Shown here piece by piece: positions 43,638 to 52,164 of a stretch of 64,000 nucleotides of DNA. Origin of the DNA: Scatavimonas merdigallinarum (GTDB lineage Bacteria; Bacillota; Clostridia; Oscillospirales; Acutalibacteraceae); assembly GCA_018713055.1 (NCBI GenBank), contig DVFW01000013.1:1-64000 (forward strand). Reading direction: 5' to 3'. The position numbers and the translations under genes are program-made. The notes beneath the pieces are model-generated. The model saw only the letters and a program-made list of their open reading frames with translations, was not told the origin of the DNA and did not search any database. Within the stretch, counting starts at the first letter, position 1. Each line of letters begins with the position of its first letter.

Positions 43638-45146
43638 ATGGCAGTTGAAATTCTAAAAATGGCGGGCGTAACAAAGCGCTTTCCGGGTGTGTTGGCACTT
43701 AATAACGTCAATTTCACTTTGGAGGAAGGCGAAACGCATGCGCTGGTCGGTGCAAACGGTGCGGGGAAATCCACGCTGATCAAAACACTGGCGGGCGTCT
43801 ATTCGCCCGACAGCGGCACAATTGAGCTTCGGGGCGAAAAGCAGGTATTTAAAAGACCAATGGACGCCAAACAAAAAGGCATTGCGGTCATTTATCAGGA
43901 ATTTACTCTTTTTCCAGACCTGGACGTTGCCAAAAATATTTATTTTGGCATGGAGCCCGTCTACGGCAAAACGGGGCTGGTTAATTGGAAAAAGGTATAT
44001 TCCCAGGCAAAAAAGCTGATCGAACGCTTTGGTTTGGAACTGAACATTTATTCTAAAATTAAAGATTTAAGCATTGCGCAGCAGCAAATGGTTGAAATTG
44101 CTAAAGCGCTGGCCTGTAACGCAAATATTCTTGTAATGGACGAACCCACAGCAACGTTGACCATTTCGGAAGTGGAGCGTCTGTTTGAAATTATAGAGGA
44201 TTTGAAAAAGAAAAACGTATCTATTATTTATATTTCCCACCGTCTGGACGAAGTCGTTCGTATCAGCAACCGCCTGACTGTTTTACGGAGCGGTACAGTA
44301 GTAGGAAGCGCTGTAACCGGGGAAATTACCAAAAATGAAATAGTGAAAATGATGGTAGGCGAAAACATTAATAATGATATTACGCCCAATCCTGTGGTAG
44401 AGCAGCCGCTGGTTATGTCTGTGAAAAATATCTCCAATGCATTTATCCACGATATCTCCTTTGACCTTAAAAAGGGAGAAGTTCTGGGTATTGCCGGACT
44501 TGTAGGCGCAGGGCGCACAGAGGTTATGCGCGCGCTGTTTGGCGCCGACAAAATACGCTCCGGCGAAATAATAATCAGCGGAGTAAAGCGCAGCATTAAC
44601 CGTCCAAAAGACGCCATTAACTGCAAAATCGGGCTTTTACCGGAAAGCAGAAAAGCGCAGGGGCTGTTTATGAACTTGAACATACGCAGAAATATTACGA
44701 TCGTCAATCTCAAAAAATTTATCCAGGGCATATTTATTAACAGAAATAAAGAATGTCAGGAAGCAAAAAAACAAATTGAGGCGCTGAAAATCGTTACGCC
44801 GTCGACAGAATTTCCCGTACTGAACTTAAGCGGCGGCAACCAGCAAAAGGTTGCTCTGGGGAAATGGCTCTGCGCAAATTGCGATATCCTGATATTGGAC
44901 GAACCCACCAGAGGTGTAGACGTCGGCGCAAAAGAAGAAATTTTCCAGGCGGTGAGCAATCTTGCTGCACAGGGAAAATCCGTTATATTTATTTCTTCTG
45001 AACTTGAAGAAGTCCTGCGGGTAAGCAACCGCATACTCACCATGTATAAAGGGCGTATTACGGCCCAGCTCGACCAGAAAAACGCAGATATGAATCTGAT
45101 TATGCAATATATTACAGGAGGCGACTCAAATGAACAGCTCGCTTAA
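43638..45146 (+). CDS. Ribose-type sugar ABC transporter ATP-binding protein
   Basis: RbsA-like ATPase of 502 residues with two fused nucleotide-binding domains. Domain 1 has Walker A GANGAGKST, signature LSIAQQQMVE and Walker B ILVMDEPTAT. Domain 2 has the degenerate loop GLVGAGRTE and the signature LSGGNQQKVALGKWL with LILDEPTRGVD. This asymmetric pattern is typical of the CUT2 (ribose) class. The start ATG 43638 follows GGAGGTG. Its end overlaps the permease start by 17 bases. Confidence 0.95.
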   Translation: MAVEILKMAGVTKRFPGVLALNNVNFTLEEGETHALVGANGAGKSTLIKTLAGVYSPDSGTIELRGEKQVFKRPMDAKQKGIAVIYQEFTLFPDLDVAKNIYFGMEPVYGKTGLVNWKKVYSQAKKLIERFGLELNIYSKIKDLSIAQQQMVEIAKALACNANILVMDEPTATLTISEVERLFEIIEDLKKKNVSIIYISHRLDEVVRISNRLTVLRSGTVVGSAVTGEITKNEIVKMMVGENINNDITPNPVVEQPLVMSVKNISNAFIHDISFDLKKGEVLGIAGLVGAGRTEVMRALFGADKIRSGEIIISGVKRSINRPKDAINCKIGLLPESRKAQGLFMNLNIRRNITIVNLKKFIQGIFINRNKECQEAKKQIEALKIVTPSTEFPVLNLSGGNQQKVALGKWLCANCDILILDEPTRGVDVGAKEEIFQAVSNLAAQGKSVIFISSELEEVLRVSNRILTMYKGRITAQLDQKNADMNLIMQYITGGDSNEQLA

Positions 45147-46086
45147 AACAAAACTTATCAATTTTACAAAGCGCCGCGAATTTATCGCTTTTATAGGACT
45201 CGCCGTTATTTGCGTCGCCTTTAGCTTCAGCAGCGAAAACTTTTTTACCCTGTTTAACATTATGGGCGTTTTACGTCAGGCTTCTATCAACGCCATCCTT
45301 GCCGTCGGCATGACATTTGTCATTGTTTCCGGTGGTATAGATCTCTCCGTCAGCTCAACTGTATCGCTTTCCGGAACAGTTGCCGCCATTGTAATGGTCA
45401 ATTTGGGCCTGGGCGTTGTCGCGGGCCTGCTTACCGGATTACTGGTGGGGCTGATCGTCGGCGCAGTCAACGGTATTGTTATTACAAAAGCAAGCGTACC
45501 GCCTATTATTGCCACGCTTGGCACAATGACGGTTGCAAGCGGGCTTGCCCTTGCCGTTACAGGCGGGTATTCCGTTTCCGGCCTGCCAGATGCGTTTGCC
45601 TTTTTTGGCCGCGGTAATTTAGGCTTTTTACCGGTGCCGGTCTTAATCGTTGCCTTAATGTATGTCATTGGCCATTTTACCCTGCAAAAAACCAAGTTCG
45701 GCGCGTCTGTTTTTGGTGTAGGCGGCAACGAAGAAGCCGCCAGGCTGGCGGGGATTTCCATTGATAAAACCAAAATCGGCGTATATATGCTCAGCGGCGT
45801 TATGGCCGCCGTCAGCGGCATGATCTTGGCTTCCCGCCTTGATTCCGGGCAGCCCATGGCCGGCGACGGTCTGGAACTCAACGCCATTGCTGCCGTCGTT
45901 ATCGGCGGCGCAAGCGTAAACGGCGGTGTTGGCGGCGTAATCGGCAGCCTGATCGGCGCCTTGATTATGAGCGTACTGAACAACGGCTTTGACCTCATCG
46001 GCGTTGGCCGGTATTATCAAATGATCTTTACGGGTATCGTTTTAATCCTCGCCGTTGCCATTCAAAAGAAGTCCAAAAACAAATAA
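45130..46086 (+). CDS. Ribose-type sugar ABC transporter permease
   Basis: RbsC-like membrane subunit of 318 residues with about eight to ten helices. Signatures are MGVLRQASINAILAVGMTFVI, SGGIDLSVSSTVSLSG, GAVNGIVITKASVPPIIATLGTM and the C-terminal GGASVNGGVGGVIGSLIGALIM. It is coupled to the ATPase gene by overlap and completes a CUT2 importer. Confidence 0.95.
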   Translation: MNSSLKTKLINFTKRREFIAFIGLAVICVAFSFSSENFFTLFNIMGVLRQASINAILAVGMTFVIVSGGIDLSVSSTVSLSGTVAAIVMVNLGLGVVAGLLTGLLVGLIVGAVNGIVITKASVPPIIATLGTMTVASGLALAVTGGYSVSGLPDAFAFFGRGNLGFLPVPVLIVALMYVIGHFTLQKTKFGASVFGVGGNEEAARLAGISIDKTKIGVYMLSGVMAAVSGMILASRLDSGQPMAGDGLELNAIAAVVIGGASVNGGVGGVIGSLIGALIMSVLNNGFDLIGVGRYYQMIFTGIVLILAVAIQKKSKNK

Positions 46087-46123
46087 ACGGAAAATTCCAA
46101 CAATTTTTAAGGGGGTATTCCTT

Positions 46124-47458
46124 ATGGGCGCAGATATCCGTCTGGCCATCCATAATACCATCGAAAAAAATAAATCTGCCTATTTTGCATTTTTAAAAGA
46201 CCTGGTTTCGTTTGACAGCCGGATTTTAGAAGCCGGAAAATATGGACAGGAAAAAGGTATACAAGACTATTTAAAGCAATACTTTCAAAAATTGGGCGCC
46301 CAGGTAGACGCCTTTTCCCCGGAAAACGAAAAAATTTGCAAATATGCCGGCTTTAATAAAAACCATACATACGAAAACCGGGAAAATGTCGTTGCAACAT
46401 TTAAAGGCGCCGGAGGCGGGCGTTCTCTTCTGATGAATGGCCATTGCGACATTGTCCCTCCAGGCGACGAATCCGCTTGGACCAGTTCGCCGTTTACCTG
46501 TGTAGAGCGCAACGGCCGTCTGTATGGACGTGGTACAACAGATATGAAGGGCGGGCTGGGCGCAGCTATTTTGGCGGTAAGCCTGCTTAAAGAACTTTCC
46601 ATCCCGCTGGCCGGCGATATCATTATCGAATCCGTTATTGACGAAGAGGGCGGCGGCAATGGTACGATCGCCTGCTGCGACAGAGGATACCGCGCCGACG
46701 GCGCAATCATCATGGAACCCACCCGCATGGCGGTAATGCCTGCAAACCGCGGCGCGTTTCTTGCCCGCTTTACCGTAACCGGAAGACAGACACACGCTGC
46801 AACAAAAGGGCTTGGCGTCAATGCCGTTGAAAAGGCGATTAAACTGATAAACGCCATCAAAGAGGTCGAAACGCACTGGTTAATGACAAAAAAACACCCT
46901 CTTTTGTCCAACCCTACCGTTAATATAGGAAAAATTGAAGGCGGACTGGGTGCTTCTATCGTTCCTGAAGCCTGTACGGTCGATTTTGATGTAGAATTTC
47001 TTCCAAGTGAATATGACAAGGATTACCGTTTAATTGCGGTAGATCCGCAGGATATAAAAGACGAAATTCAGCGCTGCTTAGACTTTGCCTGCGCAGGCGA
47101 CCCATGGCTTTGCAGCCACCCTGTTACAGTCGACTGGTATCAGGAAACGCTTTGCTTTGAAACCGACGCAGAGCATCCTTTTGTACAAACCGCGCTTAAA
47201 AGCTGCAGAAGGGTCCTTCCAGGTGCAGTGCTTGACGGCCTCCCCTGCGGCTGCGACGGCGCCCCGCTTTTCCGCATTGGAAAAATGCCTGTTGTTATTA
47301 TGGGGCCCGGTGATCTGGAAGAACTGCACACCACAGACGAAAGTATGGATGCAGAAAAATTTTACCAGGCAATTGAAGTGTATGCCAATCTGATTCTGGA
47401 CTGGGTTGGGACTGTAAAAACGGAAGAAAAGAAAGAAGGTGAAAGTTGTGATTACTAA
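46124..47458 (+). CDS. M20-family metallohydrolase (ArgE/DapE-like)
   Basis: Zinc-dependent amide hydrolase of 444 residues. The metal ligands look complete: GHCDIVPPG, GRGTTDMKGG, DEEGGGNG, MEPTRM and a late histidine in ELHTTDES. A dimerisation domain sits at about 200-310. The family removes N-acyl groups or cleaves small peptides or carbamoyl compounds. Its place between sugar importer and sugar isomerase genes is unusual and suggests that the imported compound carries an amide. The start ATG 46124 follows AAGGGGG. It overlaps the next gene. Confidence 0.88.
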   Translation: MGADIRLAIHNTIEKNKSAYFAFLKDLVSFDSRILEAGKYGQEKGIQDYLKQYFQKLGAQVDAFSPENEKICKYAGFNKNHTYENRENVVATFKGAGGGRSLLMNGHCDIVPPGDESAWTSSPFTCVERNGRLYGRGTTDMKGGLGAAILAVSLLKELSIPLAGDIIIESVIDEEGGGNGTIACCDRGYRADGAIIMEPTRMAVMPANRGAFLARFTVTGRQTHAATKGLGVNAVEKAIKLINAIKEVETHWLMTKKHPLLSNPTVNIGKIEGGLGASIVPEACTVDFDVEFLPSEYDKDYRLIAVDPQDIKDEIQRCLDFACAGDPWLCSHPVTVDWYQETLCFETDAEHPFVQTALKSCRRVLPGAVLDGLPCGCDGAPLFRIGKMPVVIMGPGDLEELHTTDESMDAEKFYQAIEVYANLILDWVGTVKTEEKKEGESCDY

Positions 47459-47999
47459 GGAACAATACAACGCTGTAAAAGCGCGGGTTATCGCATATTT
47501 TGACGCCGCTGGTATTGCTTTAACAGAAACCGAAAAAGAGAACATAGAAATTGCCGACTTTGGCCTGGAAGATCTGGAGCACAGCGCGTTGCAGCTTGTC
47601 ACATATATTAATACAGACAGGGTGTGCGCAAAGGAAATGGTTCTTTTACCCGGGCAGACCTGCCCGGAACATCGGCATCCTCCTTTTGGAGATTACCCCG
47701 GAAAAGAAGAAACTTTCCGCTGCCGCTTTGGCAGTGTGTATTTGTACGTCGAGGGTGAACCTACACCCTGTCCAAAAGCCAGCCCGCCTCAAGCCGACAA
47801 GGCCTACTATACGGTTTTTCATGAAATTATTTTGACGCCCGGGGAGCAATATACCATTCCCATCAACACGCGCCACTGGTTCCAGGCGGGCGAAAAAGGC
47901 GCCGTGGTTTCAGAATTCAGCACTCCCAGCTTCGATGAGAAAGATATTTTTACCGACCCGCGCATTCGGCGCATACCGGAAATTGCAAAGGAGGCATAG
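47448..47999 (+). CDS. D-lyxose isomerase-like cupin (YdaE family)
   Basis: Metal-dependent ketol isomerase of the cupin fold, 183 residues. Metal ligands are visible in CPEHRHPPFG (two His), PGKEETFRC (Glu) and NTRHWFQAG (His). Known relatives (B. subtilis YdaE, sigma B-regulated D-lyxose ketol-isomerase) convert D-lyxose to D-xylulose, sometimes D-mannose to D-fructose. It starts with GTG at 47448 after AAGGTG, inside the 3' end of the M20 gene. A xylulokinase gene downstream fits D-xylulose as product. Confidence 0.87.
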   Translation: MITKEQYNAVKARVIAYFDAAGIALTETEKENIEIADFGLEDLEHSALQLVTYINTDRVCAKEMVLLPGQTCPEHRHPPFGDYPGKEETFRCRFGSVYLYVEGEPTPCPKASPPQADKAYYTVFHEIILTPGEQYTIPINTRHWFQAGEKGAVVSEFSTPSFDEKDIFTDPRIRRIPEIAKEA

Positions 48000-48001
48000 C
48001 C

Positions 48002-49354
48002 ATGTTTGACCAAAAAATCTGGAAGCAGCAGGCAAACATCATTTGTAAAGTGCTCGAACAGGCGCCTGCTTTTGACAAAGATTTTCTGCTTCCTCCTGAA
48101 GAATTTGCTGCGCGCCAGCGCAAAGTGTGGGATATGCTGCAAAAAGAAGGCTTTGATTGCGGCGTTGTATACGCAGACGAGCATTATTGCGGCGATGTCC
48201 CCTATCTTGCTGGAAACCCCAACATTATCGTTGAACCAATTGCAGCCGTACTATCCAAAAACGGTCTGTATTTTATCGCCGGCCTGGAAAGCGGTATTGT
48301 CGCTGAACAATTTTGCCACCGTTCCGGGGTAAAGATCCGCAAAGTTGATATTTTGCGCGTCGACGACCCGGATTACCCCGGAAATCTGCTGACCCCCTCT
48401 GATATTATAGAAGAAGCATGCGGCGGCAAGCCCGGAAATATTGCACTTTTAACAACAAAGGGCGTTTTCCCCCTTGGGCTGTACAACACGCTTAAACGCT
48501 ATGTGGGGGAAGAAAACATAGGTGATTTGTCAAAAAAGTACTATCAGATAAAATATGAAAAATCCATGCTGGAAATGCGGCTGATAGAAGAAAGCTGCCG
48601 GATCAGCGACAGCATGCTTGAAGGTATGCTGCGTATTCTGCGTCCCGGTCTTACAGAAGCGCAGGTCGCCCAGTGGGGCTACTGCATTGCGCACGAACTG
48701 GGCGCACAAGCAATGGGTTTTCAGGTAATGGTCACAAGCGGCAAAAACAACCGCACCATTGTCGCAGCAGCCTCTAACAGGGTTATTCAGGAAGGCGATA
48801 TCGTCCATATAGGCGTCTCTCCCAAACGCGACGGGTTGTGCGGGGCACAAAGAGCAACCGTCATGTGTGTAAAGAACCCGCGTGAGGTTACAAAATCTTA
48901 CCGCACATGGATCGAATTTTTACAGGGTGCGTATGCGCATGCGGTTGCAGAATTTGAAAACATTGCAAAAAACAACCTGCCGGGATATCTGCATGAACAA
49001 TCTATGATTGCATATTATAATCAGCAAGCGCCGAGGCTGCGCGCCCAAACGGGGCTTTCTCTGGAACGTTTTAGTGAGCTCAAAGGTTATGTAACATCAC
49101 ACAATTCCGGTTATACCGAATGCCAGGAATTTTATGGCGCGCTTTCCTGCGACTTTAAAGACCCTCTTGCAAATACAATGGTACTGATGCTGGATGTAGG
49201 CCTCAAGGGATTTTACGACACATGGACGGACGTTGCAATTCCTGGTCTGGATTATATAGTCATCGAGAAAACCGCTGGGAAGTTTGGCGACCAGGTGCGC
49301 ATTTTAAACCGCCTTCCCGTTGATTTACAGCAATTTGTAGGAGAAGCATTTTAA
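48002..49354 (+). CDS. M24/creatinase-fold protein lacking metal ligands
   Basis: A 450-residue pita-bread-fold protein of the Xaa-Pro aminopeptidase/creatinase group, with a creatinase-N domain (about 1-185) and the M24 core (about 190-440). Catalytic residues are altered. Where active aminopeptidases have the first Asp ligand (IDFG) this has HIGVS; the second (SDxTRT) reads GAQRAT; the HGxGH motif is replaced by SHNSGY; and the Glu in EPG is Asp (LMLDVG). Creatinase itself works without metal, so it may be an amidinohydrolase-like enzyme or a pseudoenzyme. It follows the isomerase gene by 2 bp. Confidence 0.85.
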   Translation: MFDQKIWKQQANIICKVLEQAPAFDKDFLLPPEEFAARQRKVWDMLQKEGFDCGVVYADEHYCGDVPYLAGNPNIIVEPIAAVLSKNGLYFIAGLESGIVAEQFCHRSGVKIRKVDILRVDDPDYPGNLLTPSDIIEEACGGKPGNIALLTTKGVFPLGLYNTLKRYVGEENIGDLSKKYYQIKYEKSMLEMRLIEESCRISDSMLEGMLRILRPGLTEAQVAQWGYCIAHELGAQAMGFQVMVTSGKNNRTIVAAASNRVIQEGDIVHIGVSPKRDGLCGAQRATVMCVKNPREVTKSYRTWIEFLQGAYAHAVAEFENIAKNNLPGYLHEQSMIAYYNQQAPRLRAQTGLSLERFSELKGYVTSHNSGYTECQEFYGALSCDFKDPLANTMVLMLDVGLKGFYDTWTDVAIPGLDYIVIEKTAGKFGDQVRILNRLPVDLQQFVGEAF

Positions 49355-49360
49355 CGTTAT

Positions 49361-49385
49361 GGGGGCGGCTTACAGCGCCGCCCCC
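49361..49385 (+). promoter_or_regulatory. Intercistronic hairpin after the M24 gene
   Basis: GGGGGCGGC pairs perfectly with GCCGCCCCC around a 7-base loop, 6 bp after the M24 stop. The following GTGTTTT is a weak T tract, so partial termination is possible. AAGGAGG of the next gene follows. Confidence 0.6.
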
Positions 49386-49414
49386 GTGTTTTATATAAGA
49401 AGGAGGTACGGGCC

Positions 49415-50461
49415 ATGCAAAAAAATGCGCTGCTGCGCTATGTGGGCAGCGCCGAGCAGCTTCTCGGAATGAAGGATTATACGATAAACGGCGGCAAAGC
49501 CAGCGGTATGCGCGCAATAGAATTATATAATGCAACCGGCCTTTCTTTTACCGTATTGCCAGACCGCGGTATGGATATTACCGGACTATCCTTTCGAGGT
49601 ATAAATTTAAGCTTTTTGTCTAAAACCGGGCTTACCGCCCCGCAATTTTTTACAGAGGACAGGGACAAGGGATTTTTTAAAAGTTTTTTCGCCGGATTTC
49701 TGACCACATGCGGGTTAAGTTATATGGGGGCACACTGCCGTGACGGCGAAGAAAACCTGGGGCTGCACGGCGTTATATCCAACACACCCGCCTATGAAGT
49801 CTGCCCGGAAGTCCTTTGGGAAGAAAACGGCTCTGCTCTTACTCTTAGCGGGAAGCTCCGGCAGGCGCAGGTTTTCGGCGAGCATCTTTTGATGCAGCGC
49901 CGCATTACACTTGCGGGGGAAGAAAACCGTTTTACAATAGAAGACCGTATAGAAAATCTGGATTTTGTACCGGTTCCATTTATGCTTTTGTATCATATCA
50001 ATTTTGGGTACCCCATGCTTTCACCGCAATGCGAACTGCTTCTCCCTTCTCTGTCGATAACGCCGCGCGACAAACAGGCTGAAGAGGGTCTGTCTGCCTC
50101 AGATAAAATTACCGAGCCGGTAGATGGCTTTAAAGAACAGGTTTTCTTCCACAAAATGCGCCCGGACCGTCAGGGAAAGGTTCATGCCATGCTTATAAAC
50201 CATAAACTTCTAACAGCCTTGGAACTGATTTATCCCATTGCACAGCTTCCCTGCTTTACACAGTGGAAATGTATGAAAAGCGGCGAATATGTACTTGGAC
50301 TGGAACCGGGAAACTGCCATGTAATGGGAAGAGCCCTTGCAAAAAAGGACGGCTCCCTGCAATATTTGAAGCCCGGCCAGCAGCAATCCATACGGATGGA
50401 AATTAAAATACACCATTCTCTAAAAGAAATTAACCGTGCGCGGGCTGTTTTTGAAACCTGA
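49415..50461 (+). CDS. DUF4432 family aldose-1-epimerase-like protein
   Basis: A 348-residue beta-supersandwich protein of the galactose-mutarotase superfamily. It has the DUF4432 pattern FTVLPDRGMDITGLSFRGINLSF, GLHGVISNTPAYEV, LYHINFGYPML and GLEPGNCHVMGR. Likely it interconverts anomers of the imported sugar so that the isomerase receives its preferred form. AAGGAGG precedes the ATG. It ends 16 bp before the xylulokinase start. Confidence 0.88.
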   Translation: MQKNALLRYVGSAEQLLGMKDYTINGGKASGMRAIELYNATGLSFTVLPDRGMDITGLSFRGINLSFLSKTGLTAPQFFTEDRDKGFFKSFFAGFLTTCGLSYMGAHCRDGEENLGLHGVISNTPAYEVCPEVLWEENGSALTLSGKLRQAQVFGEHLLMQRRITLAGEENRFTIEDRIENLDFVPVPFMLLYHINFGYPMLSPQCELLLPSLSITPRDKQAEEGLSASDKITEPVDGFKEQVFFHKMRPDRQGKVHAMLINHKLLTALELIYPIAQLPCFTQWKCMKSGEYVLGLEPGNCHVMGRALAKKDGSLQYLKPGQQQSIRMEIKIHHSLKEINRARAVFET

Positions 50462-50477
50462 AGAAGGAGGGCTTTCA

Positions 50478-52001
50478 ATGAATTACTGCATGGGAATTGA
50501 CGTTGGTACTTCTGGTGTAAAAGCCGTTTTATACGCAGAAGACGGCGTATTGATTGCAAGCGCCAGCGAAGGGTATGCCATGTACCAGCCGCAAAACGGC
50601 TGGGCAGAGCAAAACCCGGAGGATTGGTGGGAAAAAACGATTTTGGTAATCCGGCGTGTACTTGCATCATCTCAGGTTAGGCCCGAGGAAATATCCGGTC
50701 TGGGCTTAACCGGTCAAATGCACGGCCTTGTTATGCTTGACCAAAACTGCAAAGCACTGCGTAACGCCATTTTATGGTGCGACCAGCGTACTGCGCAGGA
50801 ATGCAAAACGCTTACCAGCTTATTTGGGCATTCCCAATTGATTGCTGTTACCGCAAACCCTGCGCTTACCGGGTTTACCGCATCAAAAATTTTATGGGTA
50901 AAAAACCATGAACCGGAGCTATTTTCCAAATGCAAGCATATTTTGCTCCCAAAAGATTATATTCGCTTTTGCTTAACCGGGGATTTTGCCACCGATGTAT
51001 CAGACGCTTCCGGCATGCAGCTACTAGATGTAAAAAACAGACGTTGGTCGCTGGAAATGCTTGACTGCCTTCAGCTAGACCCCTCTATGTTGGCCCAGGT
51101 TTACGAATCCCCACAGCTAACGGGGACCATCAGTAAGCAGGCGGCGCAGCTGACCGGGCTTTGCGAGCGCACAAAGGTTGTCGCAGGCGCGGGCGACAAT
51201 GCGGCGGCGGCAGTTGGAACAGGCATTGTCTATGATAAAAAAGCGTTTACAACCATTGGTACCTCCGGCGTCGTTTTTACTCATACAAACACGCTGCACA
51301 TAGACCCCAAAGGACGCGTACATACATTTTGCTGCGCTGTTCCAGGCGCATGGCACGTAATGGGCGTTACACAGGCCGCAGGCCTTTCGCTGAAATGGCT
51401 GAAGGAAAATGTTCTGTGCGATTTAAAAGCATTGGCACAGGAAAAAGGCGCCGGCGTTTATCAGCTTATGGACTGCATGGCGTTGCAGAGCCCCATTGGT
51501 GCAAACCGACTTTTATTTTTACCATATCTAATGGGGGAACGTACGCCGCATCTGGATCCGGACTGCCGCGGCGTGTTCTTTGGGCTAAGCGCCATGCACA
51601 CGCGCTGCGACCTGATACGTGCAGTAATGGAGGGCGTAGCCTGCTCTTTGCAGGACTGTCTTTCTGTTTTGCAGGAAATGGAAATAAATCCAAACAGCAT
51701 GGCCCTGTGCGGCGGCGGCGCAAACAGCCCGGTCTGGCGGCAAATGCTTGCAGATTTGTTTAATTGCAAAGTAAACACCATGCAGGCAAACGAAGGGGCA
51801 GCACAAGGAGCCGCTATTTTAGCCGCCGTGGGAAGCGGGCTGTTTAAAACTGTGCAGGACGCCTGCAACATATTTGTAAAAGAAGACAAATTTTTTCCAC
51901 CCTCTTTGGAAAACGTACGCCAATACCGCAGAATATATGCGCAGTATAAGGCTTTGTATCCTGCTTTGTCTCCGTTTTTTAAAGAGCTTGGCAAACTATA
52001 A
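50478..52001 (+). CDS. xylB: Xylulokinase
   Basis: Phosphorylates D-xylulose to D-xylulose 5-phosphate, 507 residues of the FGGY family. The N-terminal ATPase-fold motif is GIDVGTSGVKAVLY, followed by ENPEDWW-like QNPEDWWEK, GLTGQMHGLVML, the FGGY segment AAGLSLKWLKE and the C-terminal LCGGGANSPVWRQMLADLF. The start at 50478 has AAGGAGG upstream. It is the last gene of the operon before a very stable terminator and joins the pathway to the pentose phosphate route. Confidence 0.94.
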   Translation: MNYCMGIDVGTSGVKAVLYAEDGVLIASASEGYAMYQPQNGWAEQNPEDWWEKTILVIRRVLASSQVRPEEISGLGLTGQMHGLVMLDQNCKALRNAILWCDQRTAQECKTLTSLFGHSQLIAVTANPALTGFTASKILWVKNHEPELFSKCKHILLPKDYIRFCLTGDFATDVSDASGMQLLDVKNRRWSLEMLDCLQLDPSMLAQVYESPQLTGTISKQAAQLTGLCERTKVVAGAGDNAAAAVGTGIVYDKKAFTTIGTSGVVFTHTNTLHIDPKGRVHTFCCAVPGAWHVMGVTQAAGLSLKWLKENVLCDLKALAQEKGAGVYQLMDCMALQSPIGANRLLFLPYLMGERTPHLDPDCRGVFFGLSAMHTRCDLIRAVMEGVACSLQDCLSVLQEMEINPNSMALCGGGANSPVWRQMLADLFNCKVNTMQANEGAAQGAAILAAVGSGLFKTVQDACNIFVKEDKFFPPSLENVRQYRRIYAQYKALYPALSPFFKELGKL

Positions 52002-52065
52002 CAAGCTATATTTTTTAGGTCAGCAACTTGTTTTAGATAAAACCTCCTCCAATACCCTTTCTCCG

Positions 52066-52109
52066 AAAAGAACCCGGCGCGGGGCATACGCCCCGCGCCG
52101 GGTTCTTTT
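52066..52109. terminator. Bidirectional terminator
   Basis: A perfect 20-bp stem around an ATAC loop (core CCGGCGCGGGGC), flanked by AAAA and TTTT, between the convergent xylulokinase and MutY genes. Confidence 0.93.
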
Positions 52110-52164
52110 GTGTCTCTTCACATGTTGTTTTATTTTTTATAGCCCGGTTGCACAAAACAGTATT

